A stretch of 64,000 bases of DNA, taken from Mycolicibacterium brumae. Lineage in GTDB: Bacteria > Actinomycetota > Actinomycetes > Mycobacteriales > Mycobacteriaceae. The DNA is taken from positions 2,170,001 to 2,234,000 of the forward strand of contig NZ_CP104302.1 of assembly GCF_025215495.1 (NCBI RefSeq), in the 5' to 3' direction. Of the stretch, positions 9,553 through 21,164 are shown piece by piece; positions within the stretch are counted from its first letter, which is position 1; the number at the start of each line of letters is the position of its first letter. The notes under the pieces were generated by a model, which was given only the letters and a program-made list of their open reading frames with translations, searched no databases and was not told where the DNA came from. The translations under genes and the position numbers were made by a program.

Positions 9553-10815
9553 TCAGGCCGCGGTCTGGAGCGGGTAGGGCGCGCCGAGAGTCGGCACCGT
9601 GCGGTAGCCGCGGGAACGCGCGGTCTGCGCGCCCCGGCGCACCAGGTTGGCGGTGCCCAGGAACCCGACCTGGTCACTGGCCAGGAACGGGGTGATCAGC
9701 CGGTTGTGCACGAATCCGATGCCCAGGCCCTCGTTCGGGATGGCCCAGCCGTGCGAACCGCCCAGCCCGACGTGCCCGAAGCCGGGCAGCACGCCGGGCA
9801 CCGGGGAGGCGTGATAGCCGAGATGGAACGCCATCGGCAGGCCGAACAGGCCGCGGTCCATGGTCAGGTCGCGCCGCCGGCCGCACACTGCGGCGACGGA
9901 CTCCGATGAGAGCAACCGGGCGCCGCCGGCCTCGCCGCCATTGGCCATGGCGCCGTACATCCGGGCCAGACTGCGGGCGGTGCTGATGGCGTTGGCGGCC
10001 GGCATCTCCGAGTCCAGCATCGGGGTGTCGCCGACGATGAGCTCGCTGATCGTCGGGAAATAGATCGATCCCAGCGCGAACGAACGGGGGCTGCCGGCCA
10101 GCCGGTGCGCGACCCGGTTGAGTCCGGGGACGTTCGGCAGCTTCTGCGGGCCGATGATCTCGGCTTCGCGGGTGGCCGAGCCGGCCGGCGGGCGTCCGAG
10201 ATGCATGCCGTCGGTGCCCAGCGGGGCGGCGATCTCGTTGCGGAACAGATCGCGCATCCCGGAACCGGTGACCGATCGGGCCAGGCCGGACAGCAGCCAG
10301 CCGTAGGTGAGCGCGTGGTAGGCGGGCTTTCCGCGCAGGCTGTCGGCGGGGGCGGCGGCCAGCACCTCTTCCATCTGCTGGTGGTCCAGGATCTGGGCCG
10401 CCTGGGTGCCGCGCAGGTTGGACAGGCCCGCGCGGTGGCTGAGCACCTCTCGCACGGTGATGTCGGCCTTGCCGTTGGCGCCGAAATCCCGCCAGTACTC
10501 GGCCACCGGGGCGTCGTAGTCGACCAGCCCGCGGTCGGCGAGACGGTGGATGACGGTGGCGGCCACGCCTTTGGTGGCCGAGAACACCATGGCGCCGGTG
10601 TCGGCGTCCCAACGCTTCTGCCCTGCCCGGTCCGACCAGCCGGTCCAGACGTCGACGACGGGTTCACCGTCGAGGTAGACGGCCATCGCGCCACCGCCGA
10701 ACCGGCGGTGCGGGAACAGCGCGGCAAAACTGCGCACCGCCCAGGTGAAGGCGGGATCCGCTACGCCGCGGACTCCTTTGGGGAGGTCAGCACCCCCAGC
10801 AGTTCCATAGCTCAT
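9553..10815 (-). CDS. lipL: Serine beta-lactamase-fold esterase (LipL-like)
   Basis: 420-residue member of the class C beta-lactamase / esterase-EstB family. The nucleophile motif SxxK is SATK (Ser79, Lys82), followed by a Tyr in HALTYGW. The KTG position is replaced by HVGLGGSHG, as in esterases rather than beta-lactamases. No signal peptide is seen. It likely hydrolyses short-chain esters or lipids. Its place beside the meaB-mutAB region matches Rv1497 (lipL) in M. tuberculosis, which is the basis for the symbol. Here only the polyketide remnants separate it from the thioesterase fragment and meaB. Confidence 0.85.
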   Translation of the reverse strand: MSYGTAGGADLPKGVRGVADPAFTWAVRSFAALFPHRRFGGGAMAVYLDGEPVVDVWTGWSDRAGQKRWDADTGAMVFSATKGVAATVIHRLADRGLVDYDAPVAEYWRDFGANGKADITVREVLSHRAGLSNLRGTQAAQILDHQQMEEVLAAAPADSLRGKPAYHALTYGWLLSGLARSVTGSGMRDLFRNEIAAPLGTDGMHLGRPPAGSATREAEIIGPQKLPNVPGLNRVAHRLAGSPRSFALGSIYFPTISELIVGDTPMLDSEMPAANAISTARSLARMYGAMANGGEAGGARLLSSESVAAVCGRRRDLTMDRGLFGLPMAFHLGYHASPVPGVLPGFGHVGLGGSHGWAIPNEGLGIGFVHNRLITPFLASDQVGFLGTANLVRRGAQTARSRGYRTVPTLGAPYPLQTAA

Positions 10816-10833
10816 GTTAGGACGGTAATCACA

Positions 10834-10853
10834 TTTGCCCGCGATTGGGCAAA
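10834..10853. promoter_or_regulatory. Inverted repeat upstream of the LipL-like gene
   Basis: TTTGCCC (10834-10840) faces GGGCAAA (10847-10853) across 6 bp, 19-38 nt upstream of the ATG at 10815, in an AT-rich patch between the monooxygenase remnant and the esterase. It could be an operator or a terminator for the remnant. Confidence 0.35.
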
Positions 10854-10911
10854 AATTAGCCAGAACGTTATTTTGCGAATCGGGCTGCGCCCGCCCGCAG
10901 CGCCGCCCCGG

Positions 10912-11925
10912 CTAATCGAACCGGTAGTCCGTCAGCGGGAATATCCGCTGATCGCGCACCGCGTCGCGGACCGAGGTCGGGCGGAACAGGGGCGTCTCCC
11001 CCGTCGGGCTGAACCAGTAGGACCGCGACCCCACGCAGGACCCGAGTGCGAACACCGAATCGTCCAACAGCCCGGTGACGCGATCCAGAAACTTCTCGTT
11101 GGCCTCTTCGGTGACCTCGAAGGTGTCCGCGCCCTGACGGTGCAGCTCACCGAACAGTCGCTCCATGTGCCGCATCAGACATTCGACGGTGGAAAACCAG
11201 CTCATCCCCACCCAGGCGTAGGGGCTGACCGCGGACAGGAAGTTCGGAAATCCGGGCACGGTGATGCCCTGATAGGCGCAGAACCGGCCGTCACGCCACC
11301 ACTTCCCGAGGTTGCGGCCGTCGCGGCCGACGATCTCGATGGCCGGAAGATTGGATTCCCAGACGTCGAAACCGGTGGCCAGCACCAGGGTGTCGACACT
11401 GCGCCGGGTTCCGTCGGCGCCGACGATGCCGTCGGCGTCGATCCGGTCGATCCCCGCGGTCTCCAGCCGCACGTTGGGCCGGTCGAACGCCCGGTAGTAG
11501 CGATTGGACACGGTGGGCCGTTTGCAGCCGTAGTCGTAGTTCGGGGCGAGTTTGCGGCGCACCGTCTTGTCCCGGATCGAGGCGAACCGGTGCGCGTTGG
11601 CCACGGCTTCGGCGAAGCGATTAAGCCAATGGAAGTTCCGGTATTTCCACATGGCGATCACCATCAGGATCTCCATGAAGACGTCACTGGCGGCGCGAAC
11701 CGCGCGCTGGGTCAACGGGATTCGGCGGAACAGCGCGCGAACGGCGCTCGGGAAACGGACGTCGAGCTTGGGCATCACCCAGATCGGGGTGCGCTGGTAC
11801 ACCGTCAGTTCCGCTGCACGAGCGGCTAATTCCGGAATGACCTGGACGGCGGTGGACCCGGTCCCGATGATTGCGACGCGCCGGTCCTGCAGCGGACAGT
11901 CCGGATCCCAGCGCGCCGTGTGCAC
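10912..11925 (-). pseudogene. Baeyer-Villiger flavin monooxygenase, N-terminally deleted remnant
   Basis: The frame resumes at HTARWD, the end of the Baeyer-Villiger fingerprint (FxGxxxHTxxW). It continues through the NADPH-binding GTGSTA motif, VYQRTP, and LATGFDVW to a normal C-terminus. The first ~170 residues, including the FAD-binding GxGxxG, are missing. Their place is taken, out of frame, by a ketosynthase fragment; the junction is at about 11920-11935. No start codon in the right frame is available, so a working enzyme is unlikely. Intact relatives oxidise ketones to esters (EthA-like). Confidence 0.85.
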
Positions 11926-12381
11926 CCATGGTGACCGCGGCCCGCACCCCGGCCAGACGCGACGGGTCCAGGCCGGCGTTTTCCAGGGCTTCCCAGGCCA
12001 CCTCCAGCAGCAGGCGCTGTTGCGGGTCCATGGCGGCGGCCTCGCGCGGGGTGATGCCGAAGTGCTCGGCGTCGAAACCGGCGACGCCGGGGATGAATCC
12101 GCCCCACTTCGACGGCATCCGGCCGGGCGCCAGCGGGTCCGTGTCGTAGAACGCCTCGGCGTCCCAGCGATCGGCGGGAACCTCGACGATTCCGTCGCGG
12201 CCATCGGTGAGCAGTGACCAGTAGGCGTCCGGGCCGGTGGCGCCCCCGGGAAACCGGCAGCCATGCCCACCACGGCGATCGGTTCGGTGCGGGCCAGCCG
12301 GGAGGCTCCCTCGAACTTCCCGGACAGCGCGGTGCGCTGGTCGTCGGTCATGTCGGCGATGCGGCGAAAGGTCGTTGTCAT
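11925..12381 (-). pseudogene. Type I polyketide synthase, N-terminal ketosynthase fragment
   Basis: An ATG at 12381 begins a classic PKS N-terminus ([15 protein letters not shown], then [13 protein letters not shown] and [17 protein letters not shown]). The coding frame slips by one base at about 12243-12247, in a run of five C on the plus strand. It ends near [11 protein letters not shown], just before the catalytic Cys region, where it fuses to the monooxygenase remnant. The start overlaps the stop of the preceding PKS tail as TGATG, so the original genes were translationally coupled. About 150 residues remain of a protein that would normally exceed 1,500. Confidence 0.85.
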
Positions 12382-12690
12382 CAGATTCCCATCTCGACGC
12401 GGTCGAACAGGTCGTCCAGCACGCTGGATTCGGCGGCGACAGCGCGCCAACCTGGTCGAAGCCGTAGAACACCGCCGGGGACAGCAGCAGGTTGACGCCG
12501 GCGGCGATGGCCTGCCTGCTCTCGCCGGTCCGCAGGCTCTGGCAGGCCAGGTGGATGGCGACCAGGGAGGATGAGCAGGCGGTGTCCACCGTCAGCGACG
12601 GTCCACGCAGGTCCAGCAGATAGGACAGCCGGTTGGCGATGATGCTGAGCGCGCCGCCGAGGTTGTTCCAGGCGTCGACCGTCTGCTGGT
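12381..12690 (-). pseudogene. Polyketide synthase debris: internal ketosynthase piece fused to a PKS C-terminal tail
   Basis: From about 12690 to 12436 the frame encodes the middle of a ketosynthase, including DTACSSSL with the active-site Cys and RLSYLLDLRGPS. At about 12434 it jumps frame to [17 protein letters not shown] and stop, which looks like the last residues of a PKS protein. Everything between (rest of KS, AT, ACP and so on) is missing. The upstream end is fused to the thioesterase fragment. This is a deletion remnant with no plausible product. Confidence 0.8.
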
Positions 12691-13293
12691 GCACGCACCG
12701 GTCGTCCGCTCGGACCACGGAGCAACCTTCGCCGCGGTGGCCGCGTCGTCGTCATCGGCGTAGTAGACGTGGATCGGGCAACTCAGTCGCGCCTCGGACG
12801 CACATCGGTAGGCGGTGATCGCCTTGAAGCCGCGCAACGTCGGCAAGATCCGGGCCGCAAACTCCGGGTTGTCCAGGAACTCGGGTTTGACGCCCGTCAT
12901 CTGCGCGGCCGCGTCGAGCAGTCCCCGATCGGACTCCGGGATGTAGTCGTAACCACTGTGCCCGGGCGCCGCGCACGCCGAAACGAACAGTGCGGCAATG
13001 CGTTTGCCGTGCTGTTGCAATCTCCACGCAACCTCGAAGGCGACCAAGGCGCCCATGCTGTGGCCGAAAAACGCCGTCGGACCAGTGGATTCGTTGATCG
13101 GCGGCAACTTGCCGATGACCGCGTCGGCGAGCTCTTCGATGCCCGTGAACGCGGCGAGGTCCTGTTTGCCTCCCCGGCCCGGGTACCGGGCTGCGACGGC
13201 CTTCACTCCGCTGTCGAACGAACGAGCCAGCGGCACATAGTAGTTGGCGGAACCACCGGCGTACGGAAATATGTACAGCGTTGGCGCACTCAC
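12690..13293 (-). pseudogene. Type II thioesterase, C-terminally truncated
   Basis: Alpha/beta-hydrolase of the proofreading type that serves NRPS/PKS lines: LYIFPYAGGSANYY at the N-terminus and the nucleophile elbow GHSMG (Ser79). It matches the family to about residue 198 (KVAPWSERTTG). It then runs into a ketosynthase fragment and loses the final segment with the catalytic His. GTG start 13293 lies 23 bp downstream of the meaB stop. Retention of the first two thirds may allow folding but not catalysis. Confidence 0.8.
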
Positions 13294-13315
13294 CCGCGCC
13301 AGGGTCGCCTGCGGA

Positions 13316-14287
13316 TCAGTTGCCGACGGCCGCCAGGATCTGCTCGGCGCCCAACGCCGGCGTCAATGTCCCGTCGCGAACCTGTTGCTCCACCCCGGCC
13401 CGGATGCCGCGGACCCCAGGCGCGGACAGCACCCGGTCGATCACCTCGTCGCGGACCATCGCCCACATCCAGTCCACCTGTTGGGTGCGCCGACGGGCAT
13501 CGAACTCCCCCGCCTCGGTCAGCACCCGGCGGTGTTCACACACCGTCTCCCAGAGCTTGTCCAGGCCGGTTCCCTCCAGCGCGCTCATGGTCAACACCGG
13601 CGGCCGCCACAATGCTTCGCGCGGATAGATCAGCCGGATCGCGCCGGCCAGGTCGCGGGCCGCGGTGCGGGCGTCGACCAGATGGTTGCCGTCGGCCTTG
13701 TTGACCACCACGATGTCGGCGAGTTCCAGCACACCCTTCTTGATGCCCTGCAGCTGGTCGCCGGTGCGGGCCAGGGTCAGGAACACAAAGGTGTCGACCA
13801 TGTCCGCGACGGCGACCTCGGATTGGCCGACCCCGACGGTCTCCACCAACACGATGTCGAACCCGGCGGCCTCCAACAGCACGATGGTCTCCCGGGTGGC
13901 CTTGGTGACCCCGCCGAGGGTGCCCGAGGTCGGCGACGGCCGGACGTATCCGTCTGCGTGGTTGGACAGCCGCGCCATCCGGGTCTTGTCGCCCAGAATC
14001 GAGCCGCCGGTGCGGGTGGAGGACGGGTCGACGGCCAGCACCGCGACCTTGTGGCCCGCTTCGATCAGGTGCATGCCGAGCGCTTCGATGGCGGTGGACT
14101 TCCCCACCCCCGGCACCCCGGTGATCCCGACATGCATGGCTCGGCCCGCTTCGGGCATCAGCTCCAGCAACAGTTCCTGGGCCTGGACGCGGTGGTCCGC
14201 GCGGGTGGACTCCACCAGGGTGATGGCGCGCGCCAGCACCGCGCGGCTTCCGGCGCGGACGCCTGCGGCCAGCTCAGCGGTCTCCAT
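13316..14287 (-). CDS. meaB: Methylmalonyl-CoA mutase-associated GTPase (MeaB/ArgK family)
   Basis: 323-residue G3E-type GTPase chaperone that loads and protects the B12 cofactor of methylmalonyl-CoA mutase. Visible motifs are the P-loop GVPGVGKST, a switch segment ETVGVGQSE and the guanine-specificity motif NKAD. The ATG at 14287 comes one base after the mutB stop, so it is the third gene of a mutA-mutB-meaB operon. This agrees with its role. A thioesterase remnant follows 23 bp downstream. Confidence 0.95.
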   Translation of the reverse strand: METAELAAGVRAGSRAVLARAITLVESTRADHRVQAQELLLELMPEAGRAMHVGITGVPGVGKSTAIEALGMHLIEAGHKVAVLAVDPSSTRTGGSILGDKTRMARLSNHADGYVRPSPTSGTLGGVTKATRETIVLLEAAGFDIVLVETVGVGQSEVAVADMVDTFVFLTLARTGDQLQGIKKGVLELADIVVVNKADGNHLVDARTAARDLAGAIRLIYPREALWRPPVLTMSALEGTGLDKLWETVCEHRRVLTEAGEFDARRRTQQVDWMWAMVRDEVIDRVLSAPGVRGIRAGVEQQVRDGTLTPALGAEQILAAVGN

Positions 14288-14288
14288 A

Positions 14289-16567
<2,279 letters not shown>

Positions 16568-16568
<1 letters not shown>

Positions 16569-18454
16569 CACGCCCCCAATCGGGTCAGCATGGCCGAAAG
16601 CGCTTCGACCGCATCGATTTTCATGGTCAGGTAGCCGTCGGGTTTCACCTCGGCGTCGGCGACGGCGCGCTCCGGGCCGGCCAGGAACACCTGGGCGATT
16701 CCGGCGTCGTGCGCTGCGGCGACGACCTCGGCGGCCTCGACCGCGTATCGCTTGTCGGCGCCGCAGATGACCGCGATGTCCCCGGCCAGGCCGTCCTCGC
16801 GGGCCTGCGAGACCACCTCGGCCACGCCGAGGGCTTCCACCTGACCCAGGTTGATCGCCTCGATGCCGCCGGAGGCCAGCAGATTGGTCGCGAAGGTGGC
16901 GCGGATGTTGTGTTCGGACAGCGGGCCCAGCGGCAGCAGCAGCACGGTGGGGCGCGACCCCTGGTCGGCCAGGAACGCGTCCGATCGGTCGCGCAGCGCC
17001 TCGAAACCGGCGGCGTAGCGGGACACTCCGGGCGGCTCGCCGGTGTTCGGCAACGGAGCCTCGATCAGGTTGGGGAACTCGTTGACCCCGGTGAGCGAGG
17101 TGCGCCGGTGCGCGATATCGGCTTCGCGGCGGGCGGCGACGGCGTCGATATGCTCGGCGATGTGGTCGACGGCGGCGAGGAAGCCGCCGCGGTCTTCGAT
17201 GTCGCGGAAGCGTTCCCAGGCGACCTCGGCGAACTGTTCGGTGAGTTCCTCGACGAACCAGGAGCCCGCGGCCGGGTCGAGCACCCGGCCCAGGTGCGAT
17301 TCCTCCAGCAGCAGCAGCTGGGTGTTGCGGGCGATGCGGCGGGCGAAGCTGGGGTTTTGGCCAGGCATGCCGCCGACGATGGCGGCGTCGAACGGGCGCA
17401 GCTGCACGGTGTCCGCGCCGCCGAGCCCGGCGGCGAAACCGGCGAGGGTGGAGCGCAGCATGTTCACCCACGGGTCGCGCTGGCTCATCATGGCCAGCGA
17501 GCCGACGGCGTGGATCCGGGCGGCGCCGGCTTCGGGGGCGTCGAGCACCTGGGCGACGCGGGCCCACAGTTGGCGCAGCGCGCGCAGTTTGGCGATCCCG
17601 GCGAACTGGTCGTCATTGACGGCGATGCGGAAACTGATCTGCCCCAACGCATCCGGGGTCGACAGCCCGGCGGCGGTCAGCGCACGCAGGGTGTCCACGG
17701 CGGCGGCGATCGCGGCGGCGAGCTCCCAACCGGCGTCGGCGCCGCGGTCGTGCAGGCCGGCCCCGTCGATGGTGATCGCGCGGACACCGTCGGGCGCCGC
17801 GCTCGCCACCGCGACGACCTCGTCCAAACAGGGGCTCTGCGCGCCGGTGAGCGCCGCGGTCAGCGGGTCGGCGCCCAGGTCGATGGCCACGTTCCCCCGG
17901 TACTCGGGTTGGACGCCGGCGGCCAGCGCCGCGAGCGCCTCGGCGGCGCCGGCGTAGTGCCTGCCGAAGGACTCCCCCGGTTGCAGCCGCACCGGCGCCA
18001 GTTCGATGAACACGCCCTCCAGCAGCCGGTCCAGATCGGCGCCGGTCACCCCGTCGTCGCCGACGCGCAGCACCAAGGCGCTGATCCCGAGCCCCAGTTC
18101 GGCGAGCACGGTGGCATTGGCCGCGGCCAGGTCGACTGCGGCCGCGGGTTCTTGCCCGGGGACCGGGTAGACGTCGGCGACCTTCCAGCCGGCCAGCACG
18201 TCCCGGCCGGCGTCGGCTCCGCGGGTGTAGGGCCAGGCGCCGGGCAGCGGCAGCTCGGGACGCTCGTCGAGGGCGGTGTACAGCGGGTGGATGGCCACCC
18301 CCTCGTAGGTGGCGGTGTTCAACCGTTCCTCGGGGGCCGCGCCGAACTCGCTGGGCTCCTTGCCGGAGCCTCGGGCCAGCACCTTGGCCACCCCGGCTCG
18401 CCAGCGTTGGCGCGCCTGCTCCAGCTCGTCGTTGTCGCGCTGTACCGAAGTCAC
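16568..18454 (-). CDS. mutA: Methylmalonyl-CoA mutase small (beta) subunit
   Basis: 628-residue non-catalytic partner of MutB. It has the same fold but a degenerate cobalamin domain without DxHxxG. Shared segments such as [14 protein letters not shown] mark the family. GTG 18454 is chosen because the conserved N-terminus ([17 protein letters not shown]) begins there. First gene of the mutA-mutB-meaB operon and divergent from the TVP38 gene. Confidence 0.95.
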
Positions 18455-18541
18455 GTTATGAAGGCTAAATGATGGGTTGTCGTGGCAGTTCGGTGAGTGT
18501 GACCTACCGCTCGGTAACCCCAGTCGTTCACCTGTCGGCCG

Positions 18542-18555
18542 TAGGCTAGGAGGTC
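18542..18555 (+). promoter_or_regulatory. -10 element near the TVP38 gene start
   Basis: TAGGCT at 18542-18547 is followed by 8 nt (including AGGAGG) before GTG 18556, consistent with a leaderless or 1-nt-leader transcript. Confidence 0.45.
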
Positions 18556-19317
18556 GTGACCGGCACACCGACGACACCGCGGCGATTCGCCGCGTTGCTG
18601 CGCACGGTGATCCCCACCCTCCGATCGGTGATCTCCGGGGTGCCGCCGCGCCGGGTGGTGTTCACCTCCATCGTGCTGGTGGCGTTGGTGGCCGTGGTGC
18701 TGCTGGCGCCGATGCCCAGCGCGGTGCAAGTCCGCGACTGGGCGCAATCAGCCGGGCCGTGGTTGCCGCTGGTCTTCCTCGGCACGCACGCGCTGGTCAC
18801 CATCTTCCCGTTCCCCCGCACCGCATTCACACTGTCGGCCGGGCTGCTGTTCGGCTCCGCGCTGGGCGTCGGGGTGGCGGTGACCGCCGCGACGATCAGC
18901 GCGGTCGCGGCGCTGCTATTGGTGCGGGCGTTCGGCTGGCGGATCGAAGGCCCGCGGGTGGACTCGATCAACAATCATCTGAGCCGGCGTGGCTGGCCCG
19001 CGGTGCTGTCCTTGCGGCTGATCCCGGCGGTGCCGTTCTCGGTGATCAACTACGCCGCGGGCGCGTCCTCGGTGCGGGTTGTCCCCTACACGCTGGCCAC
19101 GGTGTTCGGGCTGCTGCCCGGGACTGCGGCGGTGGTGGTGCTCGGCGACGCCCTCACCGGAACCGTCTCTCCGCTGCTGCTGTTGGTCTCGGCGTGCACG
19201 GCGAGTGTCGGGATCGCCGGCCTGGTCTACGAGTGGCGGGTGCACCACCGGCACCACCTGGCGCAATTGTCACATGACGAGACTGCCGCGGGTGAGGTCG
19301 ACGCCCCTGCGAGTTAG
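18556..19317 (+). CDS. TVP38/TMEM64 (DedA-superfamily) membrane protein
   Basis: 253 residues with about five to six hydrophobic helices. The family core is recognisable in FPFPRTAFTLSAGLLFG and in LSLRLIPAVPFSVINYAAG, the re-entrant, proline-containing segments typical of the VTT domain. Members help maintain membrane lipid or proton balance; precise substrate unknown. By position it corresponds to the M. tuberculosis membrane protein next to mutA (Rv1491c). The C-terminus is hydrophilic and His/Asp-rich. Confidence 0.85.
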   Translation: MTGTPTTPRRFAALLRTVIPTLRSVISGVPPRRVVFTSIVLVALVAVVLLAPMPSAVQVRDWAQSAGPWLPLVFLGTHALVTIFPFPRTAFTLSAGLLFGSALGVGVAVTAATISAVAALLLVRAFGWRIEGPRVDSINNHLSRRGWPAVLSLRLIPAVPFSVINYAAGASSVRVVPYTLATVFGLLPGTAAVVVLGDALTGTVSPLLLLVSACTASVGIAGLVYEWRVHHRHHLAQLSHDETAAGEVDAPAS

Positions 19318-19393
19318 CTTTGGCTGTTGCTGCCGTGCCGGTTGACGCTGCTGAGGCCCGTGGTGTGCGGGTCAGGCTCGTTCTGATCGTCTT

Positions 19394-19491
19394 GAGTGCG
19401 CACAGATAGATTTCGCTCATTCTGAGTGCGCCCAGATCGCTGTTGCGGCGATTTTCGCGATCTGCGCGCACCCAGAATGACGGGGGCACTC
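19394..19491. repeat. Inverted short-word array between convergent TVP38 and DoxX genes
   Basis: GAGTGCGC(A/C)CAGAT occurs forward at 19394 and 19424 (30 bp apart). Reversed relatives follow: ATCTGCGCGCACCC ending at 19473 and GCACTC at 19486-19491. The centre is an AT-richer GCGATTTTCGCGAT. The 184-bp gap has no coding signal. A two-sided 3'-end structure is likely. Confidence 0.55.
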
Positions 19492-19501
19492 CGAGCGCGC
19501 C

Positions 19502-19867
19502 CTACGAAGTCTCCTCGGCCTCCGGGCCCAGCGCCGTCATCGCCGCGAACAGCGCCAGCAACGACGATGACGCGCCGAGGCCCGGGCTGTAGTCCTTGGC
19601 CTTGATGTGCGACCCGACCGCGAGGACGAAGTAAATGGTCAGCATGAACGTCGTCAGCCGCGCCAGGGCCGGGAAACGGTAGACCGCCAGCAGGCCGATC
19701 ACGGAGAGTCCCTTGACCACCGGCAGCACCGGGCGGACTTCCTGCGGGCAGTTCACCGCGTCGAGGGCCTTGGTGATCTGCGGCGCCGGGATGGCGCAGA
19801 TCACCGCGTCGAAGGCCTGGAAGCCAGCGAGTGCGGCATAGGTTTTGTTCGAGGTCAGTGCCGACAT
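19502..19867 (-). CDS. DoxX-family membrane protein
   Basis: 121 residues with about four hydrophobic helices in the DoxX arrangement (FQAFDAVICAIPAPQIT, VVKGLSVIGLLAVYRFP, FMLTIYFVLAVGSHIKAKD). DoxX proteins are small quinone-reductase-like or stress-associated membrane partners; a specific function cannot be assigned. AGGAGTGCC just before the ATG supports the start. It lies 38 bp downstream of the SPFH gene stop region and appears to be an insertion relative to M. tuberculosis. Confidence 0.75.
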   Translation of the reverse strand: MSALTSNKTYAALAGFQAFDAVICAIPAPQITKALDAVNCPQEVRPVLPVVKGLSVIGLLAVYRFPALARLTTFMLTIYFVLAVGSHIKAKDYSPGLGASSSLLALFAAMTALGPEAEETS

Positions 19868-19905
19868 TCGGCACTCCTTTCTGTGACGGCCCCGTGTTTT
19901 CTTAC

Positions 19906-21150
19906 CTAGGACCCGTGCCGAGGACCGGACGGGGGCGACTGCGGAAACTGCGATCCGGACGGGGGCGACTGCGGGCCCGACGGCGGAATCTGGATCGGCT
20001 GCTGATAGGCCGGCGGCGGCGTCGGCCGCGGCGCCGCGCCGAGCACCGGCGACGGAGTACGGGCCTCCGCTTCGGCTTTGGCCACCGCGCGGGCGATCGC
20101 CGGGTCGGTCTGGGTCTCGAACCAGTCGGCGACATCCTCGTCGTCATCGGGCGCGGTGTCGGCCGGGTCGACCGGCGACGGGGTGTAGCGGTAGATGCCG
20201 TCGTCGCCGGGCGCGCCGAGCAGCTTGGTCATGCCCTGCAGCGCGGTGCCGAAGTCACTCGGCACCACCCACACCTTGTTGGCTTCGCCCTTGGCCATCT
20301 CCGGCAGGGTCTGCAGATACTGGTATGCCAGCAGCTCCGGCGTCGGGCGGGACGCCTTGATGGCCTTGAAGGTCTTCTCGATCGCCTTCGCCTCACCCTG
20401 GGCCTTGAGGTACTGGGCAGCGCGCTCGCCCTGGGCGCGCAGGATGCGGGACTGCCGCTCGGCCTCGGCCGCCAGAATCGCCGACTGCTTGGCGCCCTCG
20501 GCTGCCAGGATCTGAGACTGCTTCTGGCCCTCGGCCTGCTTGATCGACGACTCCCGCACACCTTCGGCGGTGAGGATCATCGCCCGCTTCTCGCGGTCGG
20601 CCTTCATCTGCTTTTCCATCGATTCCTGGATGGACGGCGGCGGGTCGATGGAGCGCAGCTCCACCCGCGCGACCCGCAGGCCCCACTTGCCGGTGGCTTC
20701 GTCGAGCACGCCGCGCAGCTGGCCGTTGATCTGGTCGCGGGAGGTCAGCGTCTGCTCCAGGGTCATGCCGCCGACCACGTTGCGCAGCGTGGTGGTGGCC
20801 AGCTGCTCGACGCCGACGATGTAGTTGCTGATCGCGTAGACCGCGGCCTGGGGGTTGGTGACCTGGAAGTACACCACCGTGTCGATGTTCAGGGTCAGGT
20901 TGTCCTCGGTGATCACCGGCTGCGGCGGGAAGGACACCACCCGCTCGCGCAGGTCCACTCGGGCCCGGATCCGGTCGATGAACGGCACCAGCAGGGTCAG
21001 CTGGCCGCTGACGGTGCGGCTGTAGCGGCCGAGCCGCTCGATGACCGCGGCTTCGGCCTGCGGGATGAGCGCGACAGACTTCGCGACGACGACCACGCCC
21101 AGGGCGATCAGCCCCAGCAGCAGGATCAGGGCGGCGAACGCACCGTCCAT
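19906..21150 (-). CDS. SPFH/stomatin-like membrane scaffold protein
   Basis: 414 residues: one N-terminal membrane helix, then an SPFH domain (VIERLGRYSRTVSGQLTLLV, LNIDTVVYFQVTNPQAAVYA) and a long charged coiled coil (about 190-260, repeats of ILAAEGxKQS). The Pro-rich tail repeats PPSGPQ/PPSGSQ near residues 390-410. Such paraslipins oligomerise and organise lipid rafts, in partnership with NfeD, whose gene is immediately upstream. It equals Rv1488 by position. Confidence 0.92.
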   Translation of the reverse strand: MDGAFAALILLLGLIALGVVVVAKSVALIPQAEAAVIERLGRYSRTVSGQLTLLVPFIDRIRARVDLRERVVSFPPQPVITEDNLTLNIDTVVYFQVTNPQAAVYAISNYIVGVEQLATTTLRNVVGGMTLEQTLTSRDQINGQLRGVLDEATGKWGLRVARVELRSIDPPPSIQESMEKQMKADREKRAMILTAEGVRESSIKQAEGQKQSQILAAEGAKQSAILAAEAERQSRILRAQGERAAQYLKAQGEAKAIEKTFKAIKASRPTPELLAYQYLQTLPEMAKGEANKVWVVPSDFGTALQGMTKLLGAPGDDGIYRYTPSPVDPADTAPDDDEDVADWFETQTDPAIARAVAKAEAEARTPSPVLGAAPRPTPPPAYQQPIQIPPSGPQSPPSGSQFPQSPPSGPRHGS

Positions 21151-21164
21151 GAACGGATTCCTTC

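Noticed and set aside
10912..12450. A continuous 512-residue frame that could be read as a PKS-monooxygenase fusion
   Set aside because: Its middle is out-of-frame ketosynthase sequence (Pro/Arg-rich nonsense), and each domain is truncated, so the open frame is an effect of high GC, not a real fusion protein.
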